NCBI RefSeq assembly: GCF_000189275.1 | Contig: NZ_AEVT01000117.1 | Span: forward strand, 1 to 64,000 | Direction: 5' to 3' | From: Vibrio sinaloensis DSM 21326 | GTDB lineage: Bacteria; Pseudomonadota; Gammaproteobacteria; Enterobacterales; Vibrionaceae | DNA length: 64,000 nt | Shown here: positions 25,950 to 34,268 of the stretch, in pieces | Position numbering within the stretch: position 1 is the first letter of the stretch | How the letters are laid out: every line of letters starts with the position of its first letter | Program-made: the position numbers and the translations under genes | The notes under the pieces: model-generated | Database searches by the model: none | The model's input: the letters and a program-made list of their open reading frames with translations, nothing else | Told to the model about the DNA's origin: nothing

Positions 25950-26316
25950 GGGGCTGATTTAGGATTCGACAGGAATTTTGCAGTCTGAGGTGCATGCCGT
26001 GGGGCGGTTGGCCACGTAAAAAGCCGCAAAAAAATAGTCGCAAACGACGAAAACTACGCACTAGCAGCTTAATAACCTGCTCAGAGCTCTCTCGCCCTAG
26101 CTTCCGCACGTAAGACGGGGAATAACGAGAGATCAAACCCAAACGCGCTAGCCCGGATTCTCCCGCCTGAGAGATGAACGGCGAATTCTAATTCAGGATA
26201 GTCATTTACTGGCGTGTCGGTTCGCAGGTACTTGGTGAATTTAAAGATCGACTAAGCATGTAGTACCAATGATGAATGGTTTTTGGACGCGGGTTCAACT
26301 CCCGCCAGCTCCACCA
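25950..26316 (+). ncRNA. ssrA: Transfer-messenger RNA (ssrA)
   Basis: 367 bases. The 5' end GGGGCTGATTTAGGATTCGAC and 3' end GGGTTCAACTCCCGCCAGCTCCACCA form the tRNA-Ala-like acceptor and T-arm; GGGGCTG pairs with CAGCTCC with one G:U. The tag reading frame GCA AAC GAC GAA AAC TAC GCA CTA GCA GCT TAA (26040-26072) encodes ANDENYALAA, the usual gammaproteobacterial tag. The CCA is encoded. Acts with SmpB to release stalled ribosomes. The shadow frame on the other strand (25879-26142) is not a gene. Such 3' ends often serve as integration sites, but no element follows here. Confidence 0.97.
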
Positions 26317-26326
26317 AACGTTTGGA

Positions 26327-26360
26327 AAGGGCGATAACTCTCTGAGTTATCGCCCTTTTT
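26327..26360 (+). terminator. Intrinsic terminator of ssrA
   Basis: AAGGGCGATAACTC, loop TCT, GAGTTATCGCCCTT, TTT. Very stable 14-bp stem, 11 bases after the CCA end. Confidence 0.9.
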
Positions 26361-26367
26361 GTTTATG

Positions 26368-28734
26368 TTATTTCTTACGTATTTCAGCAACGTTACTGAA
26401 CGCAGACGTTTCTCCGGCCTCGTTGATGGCTTGTACCCGATACGCATAGTTTCCATTGGGGAGAGAACCAAACTCACTGTCTTCATAGTTGTTGCCCGGT
26501 AGAATGGTTCCATCAGACGGAATCGGTGAGAATGAGATTTGCCCTTTACGTTTCAACCCTCGTTCAACAATAAAGCCAGCCACAGCAACGGATGCATCGT
26601 AGCTCCAATTCAGCAATGCGCTATCACCGCTGCGAGTAACTTGAAGGTTGGTTGGCGCAGGGAAGTCTCCGGGTTCTGGTTCTGAGACAGTAGAATCAAC
26701 GGTGACTCTGACCGTATTTGAGGTTGCTGAATTAACATTATTTTCAGCAATAACTCGATAACTGTATGTGCCTGGCTCTGTCAGATTGTCAGTATAGGTC
26801 GAAGCATCTTGAGCTAGCCCTTTAATAAGATTGAAGTCGACTTTTCCTCGGCGTTTAACACCGCGCTCTACGCGATACCCGGTCTCATTAGCTTGGTCAT
26901 CCCAAGTCAACGTCACTGCCATGCCATCGACTGAAGCTGAAAGGTTAGGTGCGGTAAGTACGAATTGGTCAACGACCGTAATCTCCACACTCGCACTGTT
27001 CATTGCTCCCGCATCATCCGTGACAGTGAAAAAGACAGAGTAGTTACCCGGAGAGCTGTACGACTTGGTCGTAACATCGTCGATGGTAGTTAGCTCGCCC
27101 TCAACATCAGTACCTTGTGACGTACCATCACCAAAGTCCCACTCATAGTGTGCAATGAAACCGTCGATATCCATTGCATTACCGGTAAAGTCAATCGAAG
27201 CATTCAGGCCATAACTGGCTTGCTCAGGACTAACCGATATTGAAACACTTGGAAGGTCCGTTGTTGACTGAACAGTCATTGTTTCTGTATCACTGAGTCC
27301 GTCACTGTCGGTAACCGTTAAACTCACTTGGAAACTACCCGATTGCATATAGGTATGCGACACATTTTCTAGCCCCATACCCTGAGAGCTGTTGCCATCA
27401 CCAAAGTCCCAGGCGTAATTTAGCGCACCCTCTTCAACATCGGAAGAAGCCGAGCCATCAAAGACAACTGGTGCATTGTAAGCGACGGGATTTGGTACCG
27501 CGGTGAAACTTGCTACTGGCGGGTTAAGATTGTTCAGATTAAGCGCGTAGCTGACTGAGGCAAACGCATCCACAAGGCCATGACCAAAAACGCTATCGTC
27601 ACCTACCGCTCCAATATCAACAGCAGTGGAAAACAAGCCTGTTTCAATTTCATCTGGAGTAATAGCAGGGTTTGCCGCTACCATTAATGCCGCAATCCCA
27701 GCGGTTAAAGGGGAAGAAAATGACGTACCGCTATAGTAGACATAGCGATCGCTGGGGTAGGTTGTTAAGATCTCGACACCTGGAGCCGTAATGTCAACAT
27801 AGTTACCCCAGCTAGAAAAACTGGCTCGATTGTCGTTCCTGTCTGTTGCTCCAACGCCAATAAAGCTCGTGTAGTCCGGGTAGTTGTGCTCTTGCCCACT
27901 ATTGCCTGCGGACATAAATAACAAACCTCCGTTGGCTCTTAAGTATTGAGCAGCCGAGTCAATGGTCGCATATTGAATACCACCATAACTGAGGTTAACG
28001 ATACGAGCCCCATTATCGGCCGCATATTCAATACACGTTGCCATGGTAGAAATGTATGCCGAACTGTTCGAGTCACTAATCGCGATTCGTACTGGTATAA
28101 TGCCCACATCCCAATTCGCACCTGCGACGCCTCTCGCGTTATTACCAACCGCACCAAGTGTCCCTGCACTTCCCGTCCCATGGCCATTAGCATCGAAAAT
28201 ATAATCACTGTCATCTTGGGCATTGTAAGCAAGGCTAGTAATCAAGTTATCGGCTAAATCGGGGTGAGTAACATCGAACCCAGTATCACACACTCCAACC
28301 AGTACAGTGTGACTCCCGGTAACAAGGTCCCAAGCTAATTCGCTGTTCACATTGTCATGATGCCATTGGTCATTGAAAAAAGAATCATTAGGTGTTTTAG
28401 TCGGCGCAACAATGTAATCAGGTTCAGCAAATTCCACGTAACCGCTTTTATCTAGAATTTTAGCGATCGCTTTCTCTCGACCAGCATGCTCGAATGTGGC
28501 GATCACTACTTGGCTACCGACCAGCGTCCGCTCTGAAACCAGACCATGACTACGTAGCAAAGCATTTAACCCTTTCAGTTGGCTAGGCGTAGCATTCGCA
28601 TTCAGTTTGTATAGGACTGTCGCAGGCCGAAATTCACCCTCCTCTTGTTGGGCGAATGCCAATACTGGAAGTGACAGTAATATCAAAATAAACATTTGTT
28701 TAAATTGACGTTCAATCCATTCAACTTGACACAT
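26368..28734 (-). CDS. Secreted S8 subtilisin-like protease with PKD and FN3 domains
   Basis: 788 residues. An N-terminal hydrophobic stretch (MFILILLSLPVLAFA) is the signal peptide; the ATG at 28734 is preceded by AGGAG seven bases away, though Met14 is an alternative. An I9-like propeptide (TVLYKLNANATPSQLKGL) comes first. Catalytic triad: Asp150 in VCDTGFD, His185 in NGHGT, Ser338 in SGTSFSSP. Then two PKD domains (about 400-590, AWDFGDGNSS and EWDFGDGTSQ), then two FN3-like modules (about 595-785), both containing VERGxKRxGxxxF, a visible internal duplication. A degradative exoenzyme is likely. The large extension suggests binding to a polymer such as chitin or collagen (inference). No neighbour suggests an operon. 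Confidence 0.88.
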   Translation of the reverse strand: MCQVEWIERQFKQMFILILLSLPVLAFAQQEEGEFRPATVLYKLNANATPSQLKGLNALLRSHGLVSERTLVGSQVVIATFEHAGREKAIAKILDKSGYVEFAEPDYIVAPTKTPNDSFFNDQWHHDNVNSELAWDLVTGSHTVLVGVCDTGFDVTHPDLADNLITSLAYNAQDDSDYIFDANGHGTGSAGTLGAVGNNARGVAGANWDVGIIPVRIAISDSNSSAYISTMATCIEYAADNGARIVNLSYGGIQYATIDSAAQYLRANGGLLFMSAGNSGQEHNYPDYTSFIGVGATDRNDNRASFSSWGNYVDITAPGVEILTTYPSDRYVYYSGTSFSSPLTAGIAALMVAANPAITPDEIETGLFSTAVDIGAVGDDSVFGHGLVDAFASVSYALNLNNLNPPVASFTAVPNPVAYNAPVVFDGSASSDVEEGALNYAWDFGDGNSSQGMGLENVSHTYMQSGSFQVSLTVTDSDGLSDTETMTVQSTTDLPSVSISVSPEQASYGLNASIDFTGNAMDIDGFIAHYEWDFGDGTSQGTDVEGELTTIDDVTTKSYSSPGNYSVFFTVTDDAGAMNSASVEITVVDQFVLTAPNLSASVDGMAVTLTWDDQANETGYRVERGVKRRGKVDFNLIKGLAQDASTYTDNLTEPGTYSYRVIAENNVNSATSNTVRVTVDSTVSEPEPGDFPAPTNLQVTRSGDSALLNWSYDASVAVAGFIVERGLKRKGQISFSPIPSDGTILPGNNYEDSEFGSLPNGNYAYRVQAINEAGETSAFSNVAEIRKK

Positions 28735-29149
28735 AACCCGTCTCCTACGCTACACTTGGCCATTAAAATTAGTTTGGTCAATAAGAGAAAGTATGTAAAA
28801 CCAAGGTGGTTTATCCCCTAAATTCAGTCAGACACACCCGATAGAGACAAAACGAGTAATCGTGGAATAAAGCCTTTTGAAATCAGGAAGATTACGGACT
28901 GTTGGGATCATTTATCACTAAGACATGCTGAGAGCTACTACTAAAGAGGCAAATTGAACACCAATACGGCTGGCAATATTTCATCTTTTAAAACAGTAAG
29001 TTTAACCGTTCTTCATCGCCTCACTGCGTATTCGCCCCTTCAATTATGAACTTTTTATGACAGTTCCTTTTAATCAACCAAAAGAGCAAGATTAAATCCA
29101 AAGTTGTAGAGCTATATGACCACCGACTATGTCAAACGGATCTCACCCG
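28735..29149. other. Gene-free stretch between subtilase and M15 peptidase
   Basis: 415 bases, AT-rich. It must contain the promoter of the subtilase gene (minus strand). I see no clear hairpin terminator for the M15 peptidase gene that ends at 29150, no RNA gene and no convincing short coding frame. Confidence 0.5.
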
Positions 29150-29959
29150 TCAATAACGTTTAACCGTTTGATAAGCGCAGAGCGCACGCGCTTTTTGACC
29201 GCCTTGGGCTTGTTGGCTCTGGAAGCACGTTCGATAACTCTCGGTGTACTGCTGAAACCTTTGGCTGGCTTCACTCTTTGGCAAATTTAATAGCTGATTG
29301 ATGAAGGCACGAGAGCCCACTTCAAAATGCTGAGTATCAATTGGGCTGTTCCAATCCCCTCCCCAGATTAAAAAGCCGTGGTAAGCGAACAAATCAACCA
29401 CGTCTTCCGCCATGCCCTGACGCTCAATTGGATTACGAGCACGAAACGAACGGCGGTTGACGTATTGCTTAGCCGACTGGGGAGGCTGAACTCGAATAAC
29501 CCCATTCTCGTCGATCGCTAAGAATGGGTTTTGTACCGGGTTAATATCAATCGCAACACCATAGGCGTGTTTCGACCAGCTGGATCCACCCGTAATTGCG
29601 CGCGCGTTAAACGCACTTGAGTTATTGGCAGACATCGAAGCCGCATCATCCGCTTTAAACTCACGCATCAGACGCGCTGAATGCAAAGGAAAGTTTCGCT
29701 CACGCAGCTGGCTAAAGATCTGCTCGACAGCAGGCGCAACCACATCTAGCACAATCACACTTCCTTGCTTAACCTCTCCCTGGAAACTGACAAAATCAAA
29801 ATCGACTTTCGCCAATCTCTCACAGCCCACGGGCGCGCCTTGTGGTAACACACCGGTCTTCGACATCATGTCGCACTGCCACTGCGAAATAGGTGCTACC
29901 GCGGCCATGCTCGCAGGCGTCAATAGCAAGGTGGTCATAATTAGGGAAGATAATTTCAT
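29150..29959 (-). CDS. M15 family D-alanyl-D-alanine carboxypeptidase-like protein
   Basis: 269 residues from the ATG at 29959, which places a clean signal peptide (MKLSSLIMTTLLLTPASMAA) at the N-terminus; the frame extends eight codons to 29983. Zinc-ligand segments of the M15/VanY type are present: SWSKHAYGVAIDIN (His and Asp) and WGGDWNSPIDTQHFEVG (His). Probably a periplasmic peptidase acting on cell-wall peptides (M15C-like, as in phage endolysins and extensin-like proteins). Two Cys near the N-terminus and two near the C-terminus suggest disulfides. Exact substrate unknown. Confidence 0.82.
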   Translation of the reverse strand: MKLSSLIMTTLLLTPASMAAVAPISQWQCDMMSKTGVLPQGAPVGCERLAKVDFDFVSFQGEVKQGSVIVLDVVAPAVEQIFSQLRERNFPLHSARLMREFKADDAASMSANNSSAFNARAITGGSSWSKHAYGVAIDINPVQNPFLAIDENGVIRVQPPQSAKQYVNRRSFRARNPIERQGMAEDVVDLFAYHGFLIWGGDWNSPIDTQHFEVGSRAFINQLLNLPKSEASQRFQQYTESYRTCFQSQQAQGGQKARALCAYQTVKRY

Positions 29960-30055
29960 TGCTCTATCTCGTGCTGGAATCATTTTGCGGCCAGTAAGCA
30001 GAATTCAAAATAGCCGATATACTCTAATCATATCAGCGATTAAGCGAGCTTAGCC

Positions 30056-30484
30056 ATGCAAAACGAGCGCCCAATTACACTTGTTGCCTTAGACCATATC
30101 GTATTACGCACGACGGATTTGGCAAAAATGCTGCATTTCTATCAACACATATTAGGTTGCCGCTTAGAACGTGAACTGGCCGATTTGGGATTAACTCAAC
30201 TGCGGGCAGGAAGTGCCTTGATTGATATTGTGACGTTTGACAGTGAACTGGGTAAGCTAGGAGGAAGCGCACCGCGTCAAGATGGTCGCAACATGGACCA
30301 TTTTTGCCTGCAAGTCGCACCTTTCGTCGAACAAGAGATGCTCACCTACCTGTCTCAGCAAGGTGTTAAAGTGAGCGAGTTTGTCGAACGTTACGGTGCA
30401 GAGGGCTTTGGCCGCTCCCTGTATATTGAAGATCCAGAGGGCAATGTGGTTGAAATAAAGCCGGTTCTCGAATCAGGCTATTAA
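30056..30484 (+). CDS. VOC (glyoxalase/bleomycin resistance fold) protein
   Basis: 142-residue single-domain protein with two beta-alpha-beta-beta-beta halves: ALDHIVLRTTDLAKMLHFYQHILGC and NMDHFCLQVAPFVEQE, ending DPEGNVVEIKP. Possible metal ligands are His in DHIVLR, His in DHFCLQ and Glu in VVEIKP. The reaction cannot be named from this; it is not a close glyoxalase I. Divergent from the M15 peptidase with about 96 bases between; 105 bases before the amidohydrolase. Confidence 0.8.
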   Translation: MQNERPITLVALDHIVLRTTDLAKMLHFYQHILGCRLERELADLGLTQLRAGSALIDIVTFDSELGKLGGSAPRQDGRNMDHFCLQVAPFVEQEMLTYLSQQGVKVSEFVERYGAEGFGRSLYIEDPEGNVVEIKPVLESGY

Positions 30485-30589
30485 TGTATAGGTGTAAGAA
30501 TTAGAGCTCCATCAACCTTCGATGACTAGGTGCAGCGTATAGTAATTCGTCATTGTGTGATAAATCGACACTACGAGACGGATAACAGC

Positions 30590-31741
30590 ATGTTGAACCA
30601 AGACCAGCTTACCCAGCTTAGAAAAAACCTTCACAAACACCCAGAGCTGTCTCATCAAGAGCGACAAACCGCGCAGCGAATTCGAACGCTGTTTAGTGAT
30701 TTTAATTCCGATGAAGTCCATGAGAATCTTGGCGGGTATGGCTTAGCGTTTGTGTTTAACGGCTCTCAGCCCGGCCCAACAACCTTGATACGAAGCGAAC
30801 TGGATGCACTACCGATCCAAGAAATCAATGACTTCGCCCACCGCTCGATCACCGATGGCGTATCACACAAGTGTGGCCACGATGGTCATATGGCGATTGT
30901 GTCAGCGCTTGGCGCTGTACTGAGTCAGCGCAAGCCCGTCAAAGGTCGAGTGATATTGTGCTTTCAGCCCGCAGAAGAAACTGGCGCAGGTGCCGTTGAT
31001 ATGGTCAACGACAGCAGATTCGCGCCATTAATCCCCGACTACGCATTCGCCTTGCACAACTATCCGGGCTTGCAACGCGGAAAAGTGGCGGTTAAACCCG
31101 GTACCTTCAATTGCGCCTCTCGCGGAATCGTCATTCAGCTTAAAGGGAAAACGTCGCATGCTGCCCATCCAGAAGATGGACTCAGCCCTGCACTCGCAAT
31201 GTGTAAAGTGATTGAGAGTCTTAGCCAACTCCCACAGGCGGTTAAAGCTCAAGGAATAAAAGACCGATGCTGGGTGACGGTCGTGCATGCCAAGCTCGGT
31301 GAAGTGGCGTTTGGCACTGCGCCGGGTGAAGCGGTGGTCATGGCCACGCTGCGCAGCGAAACGAATCAGGGCATGCAAACACTGGTCGATCTGGCAGAGC
31401 ACTGGGCCAATACCCACACCCAACAAGCTGGGCTACAAGTTGCAATCCACTATGATGATGTTTTTCAAGCCAGTGTAAATAGTGAAGAGGGATTTCAGCG
31501 CGTGGTCACGGCGTGTCGTAACACCGATACTCACTATCAGGTCATGGCTGACCCCATGCGCTGGTCAGAAGATTTTGGCCAGTTTACCGCAGTGGCAAAA
31601 CAGGGAGCGATGTTCGCACTTGGCGCCGGTGAACTCTCACCTCAGCTACACAATCCAGACTACGACTTCGATGACTCCCTCATTCCTGTTGGTAAAGCGC
31701 TGTTTCTCGATCTCATTAAACAGATCAATGAACTAACCTAG
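30590..31741 (+). CDS. M20 family amidohydrolase
   Basis: 383 residues from the ATG at 30590; the frame opens 60 bases earlier without a better start. M20D (IAA-amino acid hydrolase/hippurate hydrolase type) features: HKHPELSHQERQTA at the start, CGHDGHMAIVSALG for metal binding, FQPAEETGAGA with the catalytic glutamate, and KTSHAAHPEDGLSPA in the dimerisation domain. Hydrolyses an N-acyl amino acid or similar amide. The enzyme could supply amino acids to the catabolic genes that follow; that link is speculative. Confidence 0.88.
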   Translation: MLNQDQLTQLRKNLHKHPELSHQERQTAQRIRTLFSDFNSDEVHENLGGYGLAFVFNGSQPGPTTLIRSELDALPIQEINDFAHRSITDGVSHKCGHDGHMAIVSALGAVLSQRKPVKGRVILCFQPAEETGAGAVDMVNDSRFAPLIPDYAFALHNYPGLQRGKVAVKPGTFNCASRGIVIQLKGKTSHAAHPEDGLSPALAMCKVIESLSQLPQAVKAQGIKDRCWVTVVHAKLGEVAFGTAPGEAVVMATLRSETNQGMQTLVDLAEHWANTHTQQAGLQVAIHYDDVFQASVNSEEGFQRVVTACRNTDTHYQVMADPMRWSEDFGQFTAVAKQGAMFALGAGELSPQLHNPDYDFDDSLIPVGKALFLDLIKQINELT

Positions 31742-31767
31742 AGGCGCCTCCCCCATCTGTTCACAAC

Positions 31768-31791
31768 AAAGCCCTGAACAGGCAGGGCTTT
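31768..31791. terminator. Hairpin between amidohydrolase and stress protein genes
   Basis: AAAGCCCTG, loop AACAGG, CAGGGCTTT; located between convergent genes, with only weak T-tracts on both sides. Confidence 0.6.
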
Positions 31792-31826
31792 GGCAAACAT
31801 GTTAGCACTGAAAGAATCCCGCTAAG

Positions 31827-32252
31827 TTAACGCACAACGAACACCGAACACGGCGCATGACGGACGACTTTCGCGGCATTAGAGCCAAGTAAATAAGAGC
31901 GCAGTTTAGGTTTCGCTGACGCCATCACAATCGCATCAACATTTGATTGTTTGGCCAATGACACCACCTCGTCAAACACAACCCCATTACGGACAATGCT
32001 TTTTCCGCGATGCCCTTGTGGCACCAGTTGCTCTAGCATGGTCTGCACTCGGTCAAAGGCACTTTGATGCTGAGCGGTAAAGGCCTTGCCTGATGCGGTA
32101 GGGACCATACTGTGATGCACACGCGCATCATCGACGTACAGCATGTCGATGACGCCGTCTTCGGCAATCAGTTTTAAAGCCATTTCAACTTCGCGTTTTA
32201 CCACTTCAGGGTAGGCTAAATCGACGGGCATTAAGATGCGTTGCAAACTCAT
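31827..32252 (-). CDS. Universal stress protein (UspA family)
   Basis: 141 residues, alpha/beta nucleotide-binding fold. N-terminal RILMPVDLAY, middle DMLYVDDARVHH, and C-terminal VDAIVMASAKPKLRSYLLGSNAAKVVRHAPCSVFVVR, containing the G-x(9)-G(S)-type ATP-binding loop in the variant form LLGSNAAK. It begins one base after the stop of dctM, so it is the last gene of the TRAP operon; a Usp protein (TeaD) is likewise the last gene of the Halomonas teaABCD TRAP operon, where it regulates transport (known for that system, inferred here). Confidence 0.9.
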   Translation of the reverse strand: MSLQRILMPVDLAYPEVVKREVEMALKLIAEDGVIDMLYVDDARVHHSMVPTASGKAFTAQHQSAFDRVQTMLEQLVPQGHRGKSIVRNGVVFDEVVSLAKQSNVDAIVMASAKPKLRSYLLGSNAAKVVRHAPCSVFVVR

Positions 32253-32253
32253 A

Positions 32254-33576
32254 TCAATCTACTCCCATCACTTTATTCGGCAGCCACATCACCACTTCGG
32301 GGAACAACATACAGGTGATAAGCACGCACAGCTTGAGCAAAATAAAAGGCAAAATGGAACGATAAATATCCATCATACTGACCCCAGGAGGCGCAATACC
32401 TTTGAGGTAAAAGAGTGCAAAACCGTAAGGCGGCGTCTGAACGGCAATCTCGATATTCAAGATCATTAAGATACCAAACCAAATCGGATCGTAACCTAGC
32501 GACACAACAATCGGCGTGAACAGCGGCGCACACATTAAAACGATAATTAGCTCATCAATAATGAAGCCAAGCAGCAGCATAATCACTTGCAATAAGATGA
32601 TGACCCCAAGCGGAGGCAGACCGAGGTCTTGAGTAATTTGCGCCACCATGTTTTGCACACCACTGAGCATGTGGAAGTTACTGAACAGTGAAGCGCCCAA
32701 GATGATCCACATCGACACACTGACCAGCATGGCCGTTTCGAACCCAGACGATTTGAACATTTCAAAGCGAAAGCGCTTAAAGATGACCGCTAAAAGAATC
32801 GCGCCAACAACCCCTATCGCTCCTGATTCGGTCGGCGTCGCAATACCCGTAATAATACTGCCCAGTACCGCCACAATTAGCAGCAAAGAGAACATACCAT
32901 CTCGCGCGGTACGCACTTTCTCTTTGCCCGTCATGGTGCTTTCACTGCCCGTGCCGAGTGGGGCTTTTTTCGGGTTGAGCTTACAACTGATGATGACGTA
33001 AGCAATCAGTAACGTGATTGAGATAAGCGCTGGAATAATCGCAGCCAAGAACATACGCCCGACTGAGTTTTGCGTCGTCGCCGCGTACATAATCATTGGA
33101 ATACTCGGCGGGATCAAAATTCCCAGTCCACCTCCCGCCATGATCACCCCCAGTGCAAGGCGCTTATCATAGCCTCGCTCTAGCATAGGCTTTAGCGCGA
33201 TACTGCCCGATGTCATAATCCCAGCGCCGATGATACCGACCATAGCACCAATCATGGAACACACACCGATCACACTGATCGCCAAGGATCCACGTAACCG
33301 GCCAATAACCATTTGACTGGCATTAAACATCGCATCACCAATCCCTGAGCGGGTCAGCAATTGGCCCATATAGATATATAAGGGGATGGCCAGCAAGATA
33401 AAGCTGAAGAAGTTACTTTCGATGGTAGTTGGAACTAGGTTGAAGATTCCTTCTCCCCAAGTCATATAACCCATTCCCATCGCGATACCACCCAGAGCAA
33501 GACCCACTGGCGCACCCAGCGCAAAACTGAATAAAATACAGCCAATCAGTAGCAGCGTTAAGACTTCAATACTCAT
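32254..33576 (-). CDS. dctM: TRAP transporter large permease (DctM)
   Basis: 440 residues, about 12 hydrophobic segments. Inner-membrane translocation subunit of a tripartite ATP-independent transporter. Family motifs: LFSFALGAPVGLALG, IPLYIYMGQLLTRSGIGDAM, and GGLGILIPPSIPMIMYAATT in the first half, TPTESGAIGVVGAIL and VQTPPYGFALFYLKGIAPP in the second. The ATG overlaps the stop of dctQ by four bases (ATGA). The solute is not visible from this chain; the neighbouring glutarate genes make a C5 dicarboxylate or related acid plausible (inference). Confidence 0.93.
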   Translation of the reverse strand: MSIEVLTLLLIGCILFSFALGAPVGLALGGIAMGMGYMTWGEGIFNLVPTTIESNFFSFILLAIPLYIYMGQLLTRSGIGDAMFNASQMVIGRLRGSLAISVIGVCSMIGAMVGIIGAGIMTSGSIALKPMLERGYDKRLALGVIMAGGGLGILIPPSIPMIMYAATTQNSVGRMFLAAIIPALISITLLIAYVIISCKLNPKKAPLGTGSESTMTGKEKVRTARDGMFSLLLIVAVLGSIITGIATPTESGAIGVVGAILLAVIFKRFRFEMFKSSGFETAMLVSVSMWIILGASLFSNFHMLSGVQNMVAQITQDLGLPPLGVIILLQVIMLLLGFIIDELIIVLMCAPLFTPIVVSLGYDPIWFGILMILNIEIAVQTPPYGFALFYLKGIAPPGVSMMDIYRSILPFILLKLCVLITCMLFPEVVMWLPNKVMGVD

Positions 33577-34151
33577 GCATCCCCCGCTTGCTCAACGAAA
33601 TTATCAGCAGATTCTTGCTGCTCATTTTCTGGTTCAATCAAGGCTTTACCCGTCACTACGTAGTAAAGGTCTTGAATCATGTCACTGGTGAACTGAACAA
33701 TAAATGCCGTACACGCCACCATCATCATTACCCAAAAATGAGCCATGGAAGGTGCCCATTCAGATTGACGGCGATAGTTGAATTCGATCGCTTCTTCAAA
33801 CTTGCCGAGCGCCATCATTGCCACAACAGAAAGAAAGAAAATCGCCAATGAATAAGAGGCTAAATTAAACAGCGAACGCACTCGCATTGAGACCGAGAGG
33901 TAGAGCACATCAACGTTGATGTGTGCTTTGTTTTGTTGGGCCAACGCGCCGCCGAGTGCTGCGATGTAACCAAACAAAAACAACGAGACGTCATAAGCCC
34001 AGATGGTTGGTTTTCCGAGCACATAACGGGAGAAAACTTCAAATGCTACGGTTGCTGCGAGTATTGGCATCAAGACTGATGCCGACACGCCCACCCAGTA
34101 GACTAAACGGTTTATTCCTAGGCAATAAGTGGCCAAAAGCTTACTTAACAT
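33573..34151 (-). CDS. dctQ: TRAP transporter small permease (DctQ)
   Basis: Four-helix membrane subunit of the TRAP transporter. 192 residues from the ATG at 34151 (MLSKLLATYCLG), chosen because AGGGA lies eight bases upstream and because the longer frame to 34226 would run through the hairpin at 34177-34196. Motif VFSRYVLGKPTIWAYDVSLFLFG and HINVDVLY are typical DctQ. Tail is acidic and rich in Gln. Four-base overlap with dctM shows translational coupling. Confidence 0.9.
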   Translation of the reverse strand: MLSKLLATYCLGINRLVYWVGVSASVLMPILAATVAFEVFSRYVLGKPTIWAYDVSLFLFGYIAALGGALAQQNKAHINVDVLYLSVSMRVRSLFNLASYSLAIFFLSVVAMMALGKFEEAIEFNYRRQSEWAPSMAHFWVMMMVACTAFIVQFTSDMIQDLYYVVTGKALIEPENEQQESADNFVEQAGDA

Positions 34152-34176
34152 ATACGTCATCCCTGCCAGCAAAAAG

Positions 34177-34196
34177 GAAAAGGGGGCAAGCCCCCT
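34177..34196 (-). terminator. Attenuator-like hairpin between dctP and dctQ
   Basis: AGGGGG, loop, CCCCCT; on the minus strand it is followed by TTTTCCTTTTTG. Placed after dctP and before the permeases, it fits partial termination so that the periplasmic binding protein is made in excess. Confidence 0.65.
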
Positions 34197-34268
34197 AAGT
34201 TGGCCACTTCGCGCGTAATTCGACATCTACCCCAAGATTTGAACAACGCGAAGTAGTCAAATTTATCG

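Noticed and set aside
25879..26142. 87-residue minus-strand open frame
   Set aside because: It lies across the smpB end and the tmRNA gene; the composition is that of the structured RNA and no ribosome binding site is present.
26317..28734. Integrative element at the ssrA 3' end
   Set aside because: The region after ssrA starts with its terminator and a protease gene. There is no integrase and no repeat of the tmRNA 3' end that I could find.
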